Notes under the pieces: generated by a model
The model's input: only the letters and a program-made list of their open reading frames with translations
Database searches by the model: none
What the model was told of the DNA's origin: nothing
NCBI GenBank assembly: GCA_965196985.1
Contig: CBDALO010000072.1
Coordinates: 1 to 64,000, forward strand
From: 2-12-FULL-35-23 sp965196985
GTDB lineage: Bacteria > Pseudomonadota > Gammaproteobacteria > UBA12402
Direction of reading: 5' to 3'
Length of the DNA stretch: 64,000 nucleotides
Program-made: the position numbers and the translations under genes
In this document: piece by piece, positions 57,567 to 64,000 of the stretch
Layout: each line of letters opens with the position of its first letter
How positions within the stretch are numbered: the stretch's first letter is position 1

Positions 57567-57779
57567 AGCCCCCTTTTCTAAAGGGCATTGTTGCATAAAT
57601 AGCAGAACAAACTAGCTAGCTCGACTTAAACTGATTTGTGTGTTGCTTTTGCGTAAGTAAAGCGCAGCGTAGCGAGCCATGAAGCAACACGCAAATCAGC
57701 AAGGCAAAGTGTGAAAAATAATTTATGCAACAACGCCTTTCTAAAAAAAGGGGGGGCAGCCTCGCGAAGCGAGCGGGGG
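57567..57779. repeat. R7 hairpin unit carrying an R3 insertion
   Basis: The outer part (agcccccttttctaaa ... aaaaaaaggggggggcagcc, then cctcgcgaagcgagcggggg) is the R7 unit of 43314. R3 (57587-57734, ends ttgttgcataaat and atttatgcaacaa) sits in its loop. The outer stem lies just past tadA and may serve as terminator. Confidence 0.75.
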
Positions 57780-57783
57780 ATTT

Positions 57784-57873
57784 GTAGCCCGGATTGAAAA
57801 TGCGAAGCATTTGATAATCCGGGGTGAAGTCATACTCAGCTCCGGCTTATCGCTAACGTTCAAGTCGAGCTAC
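57784..57873. repeat. Intergenic palindromic repeat R2
   Basis: gtagcccggattgaaaatgc ... caagtcgagctac; the far arm is partly degenerate. Confidence 0.8.
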
Positions 57874-57941
57874 AAACTTATTCTAAGGAGGGAATGTAGC
57901 TTGGTAAGATTCAGTAGGCATATTATGTAACAATGCTTTGA

Positions 57942-58475
57942 TTACTGAAGAGCAGGGTTGCTGCCAGAACCCTGTTCACTCAGAGGTTCGGGGGCAGTGT
58001 TTGAGTTTTGACTAGTTAGTTCAATATTTGCTGTATAACTAGGCGTAAAGTGTCGCTCAATAAGAGTAAGCATATGCTCAGCTAAATAACGTTGTGGGTA
58101 TTCAGTGGTACAGCCGTAAGGAGAGTTGACTGGAGGCATAGTTTTTAAGCCCAATTTATTTATAAATAACTCTTTAATTTCCACAGCAAGGCAGCCTTTA
58201 TCATTAGGGAGTCTTTTATAAATATTGGCAAGTGTTATCCATGCGCTTTCGGGATCTTCATTGAAGTTTATAAGCTCTCGAGCAAAGGCTTGATTACTAT
58301 GCTTGCCAGTTTTAAATAGACCAAAGTTGAATTTATGTCTTTCAGTTGGGTAAGCTAATAAATACGCTGTGCCAAGAGCACTTAGGTGTTGCTGACTTAA
58401 ATCATCTTTTGTTGCTGATCGGAAAATGTCTACGTAACGAATGCCATCTTTATTAATTTGATCTTTAATTCCCAT
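57942..58475 (-). CDS. Hypothetical protein (177 aa)
   Basis: I do not recognise this protein. It starts MGIKDQINKDGIRYVDIFRS, has no signal peptide or membrane segment, and is predicted helical in the middle (SAWITLANIYKRLP, AEHMLTLIERHF); the C-terminus is Ser/Asn/Pro-rich and probably disordered. The native ATG is at 58475 with aggactcc upstream. IS256 copy D is inserted 11 bp before the ATG, cutting off the original promoter (the sequence that continues at 61559); an extended frame from within the IS tail (58517) exists. The stand-alone small helical protein could be a lineage-specific factor; no function is claimed. Confidence 0.65.
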   Translation of the reverse strand: MGIKDQINKDGIRYVDIFRSATKDDLSQQHLSALGTAYLLAYPTERHKFNFGLFKTGKHSNQAFARELINFNEDPESAWITLANIYKRLPNDKGCLAVEIKELFINKLGLKTMPPVNSPYGCTTEYPQRYLAEHMLTLIERHFTPSYTANIELTSQNSNTAPEPLSEQGSGSNPALQ

Positions 58476-58579
58476 GCTGGAGTCCTGATAGAGCGTTATT
58501 TTGTCTGTAAAAACCAACTTCAGTACTTAGAAAAACCTTTAAAATTCTAAATGGCACTCTATTGTACCTGTCTCATCGC

Positions 58580-58609
58580 ATAATATCTTAAATTAATTAT
58601 GCTAATCAA
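58580..58609 (-). promoter_or_regulatory. Putative outward promoter in IS256 tail (copy D)
   Basis: On the minus strand ttgatt, an 18-nt spacer and tattat point out of the element towards the gene at 57942-58475. A second candidate, ttgaga-16 nt-tataaa, lies further inside the tail. The same boxes exist in all six copies (in copy 0: 112-141 and 72-99). Confidence 0.5.
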
Positions 58610-59753
58610 TCTAAAAAATTATTTATACCTCAAATTTTTCTCCTCTCAAAATAAATTATTAACTTTTAGGTAATAGCAATTATATCTCGTTAATAAGAAC
58701 AAGAATGATCTATCCTAAAACCCTATGAAGCCTTATTATTCACTTCAACTTAAGTATCTAGGTGATCCGCTCCACTGGTCATCAATTTCCACTAAAACAG
58801 CTGATACGAGCCTTAGGCACGATTCAGTATTAGGGAAAATTCCAACTGTATGCGTCCTTCTTTTTACCTCTCTGTTTACGCGCTCAGCTATGTTACTGGT
58901 TCTTAATCTTTTTTGATGCGGCCTGTCAAAGTTCATCACTACTAAGCCCTCCGGTATATTCACTTCCAACCAAGAAGAAAGCTCTGGTGCTGTTTGCTGA
59001 TATTTATCTACCGCCATAGCCAATAGTCTTTCCGACTCATGAATGTTTGAGGCATTAAATATAGCTGTAATCTCCTCAGCTACTGGTTCCTTCATTGAGC
59101 GCTTTGGTATGTGAGCCTGAGCATTTTGCTGCAAATGAAATTGGCAGCGTTGCCAAGGAACACTGGGGAACACAGCTCTTCTAGCGGCTTTTAGGCCAGT
59201 ATGAGCGTCGCTAGTAATCAACTCAATACCATGTATACCTCGCTCAACCAACTGCTGAAGAAAATCACGCCAATGTACCTCAGCCTCTGATAACGCAACA
59301 GAAACACCTAGCACTGTTCTCTTGCCGGTTGATTCATCAAAGCCATAGGCTATCAATACCGCACAGTCTTGTACTGTGCCGCTAGTGCGCACCTTCTCAT
59401 AACGTGCATCTAGCCAAAGATATTTTATCTTTCCTAACGGCTTATTTCGCCATTTCTTTAAATCTTCATCCAACAATTTAGCGCAACGGCTTACCTCTGT
59501 GCTTGAAATATCTGTTCCACAGAGTTGCTTTAGCACCTTTTCAACTTTGCGCGTGGAAACCCCATGCACATACATTTCAGCGACAGCCAGCTTAAGTGCT
59601 CTATCAGAGCGTACACCTCGCTCTAAGACTGATGGATAGAAGGCTTCATTGGAGTCTCTAACCTGCGGTATCTGTAGCTCAAGCTGACCTTGACCTGTGT
59701 TAATTAACCTTGGTTTAAAGCCGTTCGCATATCCGTTTCTATCGCCAGTTCGC

Positions 59754-61285
59754 GATAGAGCGTTATTTTGTCTGTAAAAACCAACTTCAGTACTTAGAAA
59801 AACCTTTAAAATTCTAAATGGCACTCTATTGTACCTGTCTCATCGCATAATATCTTAAATTAATTATGCTAATCAATCTAAAAAATTATTTATACCTCAA
59901 ATTTTTCTCCTCTCAAAATAAATTATTAACTTTTAGGTAATAGCAATTATATCTCGTTAATAAGAACAAGAATGATCTATCCTAAAACCCTATGAAGCCT
60001 TATTATTCACTTCAACTTAAGTATCTAGGTGATCCGCTCCACTGGTCATCAATTTCCACTAAAACAGCTGATACGAGCCTTAGGCACGATTCAGTATTAG
60101 GGAAAATTCCAACTGTATGCGTCCTTCTTTTTACCTCTCTGTTTACGCGCTCAGCTATGTTACTGGTTCTTAATCTTTTTTGATGCGGCCTGTCAAAGTT
60201 CATCACTACTAAGCCCTCCGGTATATTCACTTCCAACCAAGAAGAAAGCTCTGGTGCTGTTTGCTGATATTTATCTACCGCCATAGCCAATAGTCTTTCC
60301 GACTCATGAATGTTTGAGGCATTAAATATAGCTGTAATCTCCTCAGCTACTGGTTCCTTCATTGAGCGCTTTGGTATGTGAGCCTGAGCATTTTGCTGCA
60401 AATGAAATTGGCAGCGTTGCCAAGGAACACTGGGGAACACAGCTCTTCTAGCGGCTTTTAGGCCAGTATGAGCGTCGCTAGTAATCAACTCAATACCATG
60501 TATACCTCGCTCAACCAACTGCTGAAGAAAATCACGCCAATGTACCTCAGCCTCTGATAACGCAACAGAAACACCTAGCAATGTTCTCTTGCCGGTTGAT
60601 TCATCAAAGCCATAGGCTATCAATACCGCACAGTCTTGTACTGTGCCGCTAGTGCGCACCTTCTCATAACGTGCATCTAGCCAAAGATATTTTATCTTTC
60701 CTAACGGCTTATTTCGCCATTTCTTTAAATCTTCATCCAACAATTTAGCGCAACGGCTTACCTCTGTGCTTGAAATATCTGTTCCACAGAGTTGCTTTAG
60801 CACCTTTTCAACTTTGCGCGTGGAAACCCCATGCACATACATTTCAGCGACAGCCAGCTTAAGTGCTCTATCAGAGCGTACACCTCGCTCTAAGACTGAT
60901 GGATAGAAGGCTTCATTGGAGTCTCTAACCTGCGGTATCTGTAGCTCAAGCTGACCTTGACCTGTGTTAATTAACCTTGGTTTAAAGCCGTTCGCATATC
61001 CGTTTCTATCGCCAGTTCGCTCATAAGGACTGGCATTTAAATGGCGCTCCCTTTCTATTAACATAGCCTCATTCATCAACCTGGAGACAAGCTTAGGTAA
61101 AGCTTCAAACCCCTCCATCGCTAAAACATGTATGGCTTCTTCGATTAAGTTCTCATTTTTATAGCAGCTCATTGTCATTCCTCTTTTTTGGTTAAGTTTA
61201 CCTTAAAAGGAATTTCTAATCTGACTGAGTCGCCTGCTTATTTTCAGCAAGTCAATGGAATTTACAGAAAGGATGGCGCACTAGC
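59754..61285 (-). mobile_element. IS256-family element, copy E (1532 bp), inside copy D
   Basis: Full-length with both ends; TSD cagttcgc at 59746-59753 and 61286-61293. Same orientation as the host copy D. Confidence 0.96.
60012..61178 (-). CDS. IS256-family transposase (copy E)
   Basis: Intact 388-aa frame with the DDE motifs described for copy A. One difference is seen, Leu for Val in KRTLLGVSVAL. Confidence 0.95.
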   Translation of the reverse strand: MTMSCYKNENLIEEAIHVLAMEGFEALPKLVSRLMNEAMLIERERHLNASPYERTGDRNGYANGFKPRLINTGQGQLELQIPQVRDSNEAFYPSVLERGVRSDRALKLAVAEMYVHGVSTRKVEKVLKQLCGTDISSTEVSRCAKLLDEDLKKWRNKPLGKIKYLWLDARYEKVRTSGTVQDCAVLIAYGFDESTGKRTLLGVSVALSEAEVHWRDFLQQLVERGIHGIELITSDAHTGLKAARRAVFPSVPWQRCQFHLQQNAQAHIPKRSMKEPVAEEITAIFNASNIHESERLLAMAVDKYQQTAPELSSWLEVNIPEGLVVMNFDRPHQKRLRTSNIAERVNREVKRRTHTVGIFPNTESCLRLVSAVLVEIDDQWSGSPRYLS

Positions 61286-61730
61286 CAGTTCGCTCATAAG
61301 GACTGGCATTTAAATGGCGCTCCCTTTCTATTAACATAGCCTCATTCATCAACCTGGAGACAAGCTTAGGTAAAGCTTCAAACCCCTCCATCGCTAAAAC
61401 ATGTATGGCTTCTTCGATTAAGTTCTCATTTTTATAGCAGCTCATTGTCATTCCTCTTTTTTGGTTAAGTTTACCTTAAAAGGAATTTCTAATCTGACTG
61501 AGTCGCCTGCTTATTTTCAGCAAGTCAATGGAATTTACAGAAAGGATGGCGCACTAGCGGAGTCCTTTATTCTTATACAAATTCGCTGATTATTATTCAT
61601 AAAGTTAGTAAGGATAAAAGAGTGAAATTTACTTCATGTATCTTAAGGTGGTTATACACCTGCCACTAAAAATTGCAAAAAAAGGGATTCCCAGTTATCG
61701 TAACCTATCGCTTTAGTAAGAGCTTTAACT

Positions 61731-62864
61731 GTGGTGAATGCTAAACAACTCGATTGGAATCAACACTTTGATGACCAACAAAGCTTATTAAAATTAAGTT
61801 TTGCAGGTACATTAAGCATCGATACTGTTAACCAAGTATGGCAATCTTGCTTTAACTTGTTGCGCAAGGACAAGCCAAGCAAGGTTGATATTGACCTAAG
61901 TAAGGTTAGTTATTGCGACAGTGCTGGCGTTGGCTTTTTATTGCGCCTAAAAGCCTGGCAGGCTGAGCAAAATCAGCAGTGTGAATGGCATGGTTTATCA
62001 GAACAGTTTCAACCATTAGTTACATTATTAACCAATCGAGCAATAGAACCTGAGTCAGTAATTACCAAGCGTGAGAGTGTTGTTGTAAATATAGGCCGAC
62101 AAACTTATGCCGTGGTTAAAGTGTTGCGAGAAAATACAATTTATCTCGGTGAGCTTACTGTAGAAATAACACGTTGTTTATTTAATCCAGCTTTAGTTCG
62201 TTGGCGGGATGTTTGGCGCACGATGGCTGATGTTGGTCCTAATGCTTTGCCTATTGTGTTGTTATTAGGTTTTTTGCTGGGACTGATTATGTCTTTTCAA
62301 TCTGCTGTGCCGCTACAGAAGTTTGGCGCGGTAATCTATATCGCTAATATTGTTGGTATTTCCTTAGCACGTGAACTAGCCCCATTGTTAGTTGCTGTTA
62401 TTTTGGCGGGCCGTACGGCCTCGTCATTTGCTGCAGAAATTGGCACGATGGTTGTGAATCAAGAAGTTGATGCGTTAAAAACCATGGGCCTAAAACCACT
62501 ATTATTTTTAGCTGTGCCACGAGTTTTGGCAGTAATGGCGATGGCGCCTTTGTTAAGCCTATTTATGTTAGCAATTGGGCTTATAGGTAGTGGTTTGTTT
62601 ATGGCGACATTAGGTTATACGCCTGGCGTTTTTTTACATCAAATCCATACGGCTGTCACGGTTGGTGATATGGTTGGTGGATTGTTTAAGGCCTTTTTTT
62701 TCGGTTTAATCATTGCGGGAATTGGTTGTATGCATGGTTTGCGCACACGCTTTGGTGCTAGTGCCGTAGGTTACTCAACCACGGCGGCAGTTGTAAGTTG
62801 TATTGTAATGATTGTGGTATTTGATGGTATTTTTGCAGTAACTTTTTATGCGCTAGGAATCTAA
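61731..62864 (+). CDS. mlaE: STAS-MlaE fusion, lipid-transport permease
   Basis: The 377-aa protein joins an N-terminal STAS domain (residues 1-105, with KVDIDLSKVSYCDSAGVGFLLRL) to an MlaE/YrbE permease (ADVGPNALPIVLLLGFLLGLIMSFQSAVPLQKFG, AREL-type LARELAPLLVAVILAGRTASSFAAEIGTM, EVDALKTMG). In E. coli these parts are separate genes, mlaB (STAS) and mlaE. The Mla system moves phospholipids between the outer and inner membranes. GTG start. The stop is directly followed by the mlaF start. The IS256 array ends about 170 bp upstream, so the promoter region is short. Confidence 0.93.
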   Translation: MVNAKQLDWNQHFDDQQSLLKLSFAGTLSIDTVNQVWQSCFNLLRKDKPSKVDIDLSKVSYCDSAGVGFLLRLKAWQAEQNQQCEWHGLSEQFQPLVTLLTNRAIEPESVITKRESVVVNIGRQTYAVVKVLRENTIYLGELTVEITRCLFNPALVRWRDVWRTMADVGPNALPIVLLLGFLLGLIMSFQSAVPLQKFGAVIYIANIVGISLARELAPLLVAVILAGRTASSFAAEIGTMVVNQEVDALKTMGLKPLLFLAVPRVLAVMAMAPLLSLFMLAIGLIGSGLFMATLGYTPGVFLHQIHTAVTVGDMVGGLFKAFFFGLIIAGIGCMHGLRTRFGASAVGYSTTAAVVSCIVMIVVFDGIFAVTFYALGI

Positions 62865-63638
62865 ATGAGCATGAGGCCTATTATTGAAGTTAAAAATTTA
62901 GTGGTTAGCTATCAAGCGAATAAACCAGTGCTTAATGATATTAGCTTTCAGGTTAATGCGGGAGAGGTGTTTATTATTCTAGGTGGTTCAGGTTGTGGTA
63001 AAACGACTTTACTTAATCATATGATTGGGCTTTATCAGCCTGCCTCAGGCGTGATTCGTTTTTATGGTGAGGATATTGTGCAAGCTGAAGGTAAAGCTCG
63101 CAAAGCAATTTTACGAGAAATTGGTGTAATGTTTCAAAGTGGGGCTCTATTTGGCTCAATGAATTTGCTGAAAAATGTTCGTCTGCCTCTAGAAGAGCTA
63201 ACTGACTTGCCTGATGAGCTAATGACAGAGATTGCCCTAAGCAAATTAACGGCAGTAGGCCTTGGCGACTTTGCTAACTTTCTTCCGGCTGAGATTAGTG
63301 GGGGGATGCAGAAACGAGCGGCCATTGCACGGGCTATGGCATTGGACCCTAAAGTCTTATTTTTAGATGAGCCTTCTGCAGGCTTAGATCCCATAACTTC
63401 AGCTAACCTTGATCAGTTGATCAAGCAGTTATCAAGTCAGTTAGGTATAACCTTTGTTATCGTTTCTCATGAATTGCCTAGTATTTATGCTATTGCAGAT
63501 CAGGTCATAATGCTGCATGATGGAAAAATCGTGGCAACAGGGAAGCCAGAGGAGCTCAGGCAGTCACGGACTAATCAATTTGTAGCAGATTTTTTTAATC
63601 GTCGAGCCACACAAGAGGGTGTTCATGAAGGGAAGTGA
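62865..63638 (+). CDS. mlaF: Mla ABC-transporter ATPase
   Basis: The 257-aa ATPase has Walker A GGSGCGKTT, Q-loop VMFQSGALFGSMN, signature EISGGMQKRAAIARAMA, Walker B KVLFLDEPSAGLD and the switch His in VIVSHELPS. The ISGGMQKR form of the signature is typical of the MlaF/Mkl branch. It starts 0 bp after mlaE and overlaps the next gene by 14 bp, so the three are one operon. It powers lipid movement by the STAS-MlaE permease. Confidence 0.96.
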   Translation: MSMRPIIEVKNLVVSYQANKPVLNDISFQVNAGEVFIILGGSGCGKTTLLNHMIGLYQPASGVIRFYGEDIVQAEGKARKAILREIGVMFQSGALFGSMNLLKNVRLPLEELTDLPDELMTEIALSKLTAVGLGDFANFLPAEISGGMQKRAAIARAMALDPKVLFLDEPSAGLDPITSANLDQLIKQLSSQLGITFVIVSHELPSIYAIADQVIMLHDGKIVATGKPEELRQSRTNQFVADFFNRRATQEGVHEGK

Positions 63639-64000
63639 AGAAAAACAGTATTTCAAAGTAGGGGTTTTTGTTATATGTTCTTTTGCGCTATTGATTGTCC
63701 TATTACTTATTTTTGCTGGTGGGCATTGGTTTTCGCGTACTATTAAGGTAGAGACTTATTTTAACGAGTCAGTTCAAGGTCTAACAGTTGGTTCACCAGT
63801 AAAATATCGCGGGATTACGATTGGGAAGGTGACTCGTATTACTTTTGTTGGTGACGTTTATCATTTTTCAAAACGTGGTTCAAAGTATGCACGTTACATT
63901 TATGTATTATTTTCTATTAACCCTAGTCAGGCAGGCTATGAGGGGCACATTGGTCAGTTACATCAGTTTATTACTAAGCAGGTTGAGGATGGGCTGCGGG
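63625..64000 (+). CDS. MCE-domain lipid-transport protein, 5' part
   Basis: The gene starts at the ATG at 63625 inside the end of mlaF and runs off the window. It shows a short cytosolic stretch (MKGSEEKQYFKVG), one membrane helix (FVICSFALLIVLLLIFAGGHWF) and the MCE fold TYFNESVQGLTVGSPVKYRGITIGKVTRI. It contains an insertion after VGDVYHF (SKRGSKYARYIYVLFSINPSQAGYEG) that makes it more like PqiB/YrbD-type or Mkl-type MCE proteins than the compact E. coli MlaD. It should be the periplasmic substrate-binding part of the Mla complex. Confidence 0.88.
   Translation, partial: MKGSEEKQYFKVGVFVICSFALLIVLLLIFAGGHWFSRTIKVETYFNESVQGLTVGSPVKYRGITIGKVTRITFVGDVYHFSKRGSKYARYIYVLFSINPSQAGYEGHIGQLHQFITKQVEDGLR

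Larger units (their letters stand above)
58745..61451 (-). pseudogene. IS256 transposase, copy D, split by copy E
   Basis: Removing copy E with its cagttcgc TSD restores the 388-codon frame; the break falls after the codons for ERTGDR in the N-terminal region. As found, the C-terminal 340 codons remain open but carry a foreign N-terminus read from the tail of copy E. Confidence 0.92.
58487..61558 (-). mobile_element. IS256-family element, copy D, interrupted by copy E
   Basis: Both outer ends are present. TSD ggagtcct at 58479-58486 and 61559-61566. Removing copy E and its TSD leaves 1532 bp. Confidence 0.95.

Noticed and set aside
57616..57810. 64-codon ORF with FFLERRCCINYFSH-like ending
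   Set aside because: It is a translation of repeats R3 and R2; a similar one at 47858-48115 arises from the other R3 copy.
1..64000. CRISPR array, tRNA, rRNA, riboswitch
   Set aside because: No regularly spaced direct repeats, no recognisable tRNA cloverleaf and no rRNA sequence were found by eye; no riboswitch could be supported upstream of the metabolic genes.

Overview
The window looks like the chromosome of an AT-leaning gammaproteobacterium that is overrun by insertion sequences (IS). Core genes run in the order known from Escherichia coli: dapA-bamC beside bepA, then ndk-rlmN-rodZ-hisS, yfgM-bamB-der, xseA and guaB-guaA, with an mla lipid-transport operon at the right edge. IS load, fresh pseudogenes and many intergenic palindromic repeats fit a host-associated lineage (for example Legionellales or Piscirickettsiaceae-like). 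That placement is inference; no rRNA or tRNA is present to test it.

Layout. 1-4.6 kb: a gene pair (adenosylhomocysteinase-like NAD-binding protein and a secreted propeller-like protein) cut apart by an inversion between two IS256 copies. 4.7-12.2 kb: comEA-like gene, a 1947-bp IS, a wlbA/wbpB-like sugar dehydrogenase, a lytic transglycosylase lipoprotein and a broken bepA carrying an ISKra4 copy. 12.5-18.9 kb: pure IS territory, with an integrase-type element carrying an IS4-like element and an IS256 copy inside its transposase gene. 19-27.7 kb: housekeeping block dapA-bamC, a frameshifted peptide transporter, ndk, rlmN, an unknown acidic protein, rodZ, hisS and two genes overlapping hisS in a chain. 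28-38 kb: second IS cluster (IS982, IS66, IS256, ISKra4, IS5-type x2, IS91), nested up to three deep. 38.2-47.9 kb: flavin oxidoreductase, yfgM-bamB-der, a zapB-like gene, a desaturase, xseA and a DHA2-type exporter. 48.2-57.9 kb: gadB with its IS-broken MFS partner, elbB, guaB, guaA, tadA. 58-61.6 kb: IS256 inserted in IS256, 11 bp upstream of a hypothetical gene. 61.7-64 kb: mlaE (STAS fusion), mlaF, start of an MCE gene.

Most IS ends could be set to the base from inverted repeats and target-site duplications (TSDs), so interrupted genes could be rebuilt in frame: 430-aa integrase-type transposase, 554-aa IS66 TnpC, 138-aa TnpB, 297-aa IS982 transposase, 477-codon bepA (which still holds one internal stop), 408-aa MFS protein and 411-aa adenosylhomocysteinase-like protein. 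The most informative signals are the IS256-mediated inversion (the two disjoint flanks share one 8-bp TSD and join in frame), the IS66 locus whose tnpC faces tnpA/tnpB with an IS91-type HUH transposase gene directly upstream of tnpA, an ISKra4 copy with an 88-bp duplicated end inside its TSD, and intergenic repeats built as interchangeable modules. I saw no CRISPR array, tRNA or rRNA. Coordinates come from reading the sequence by eye; family names come from recognised motifs, not searches.
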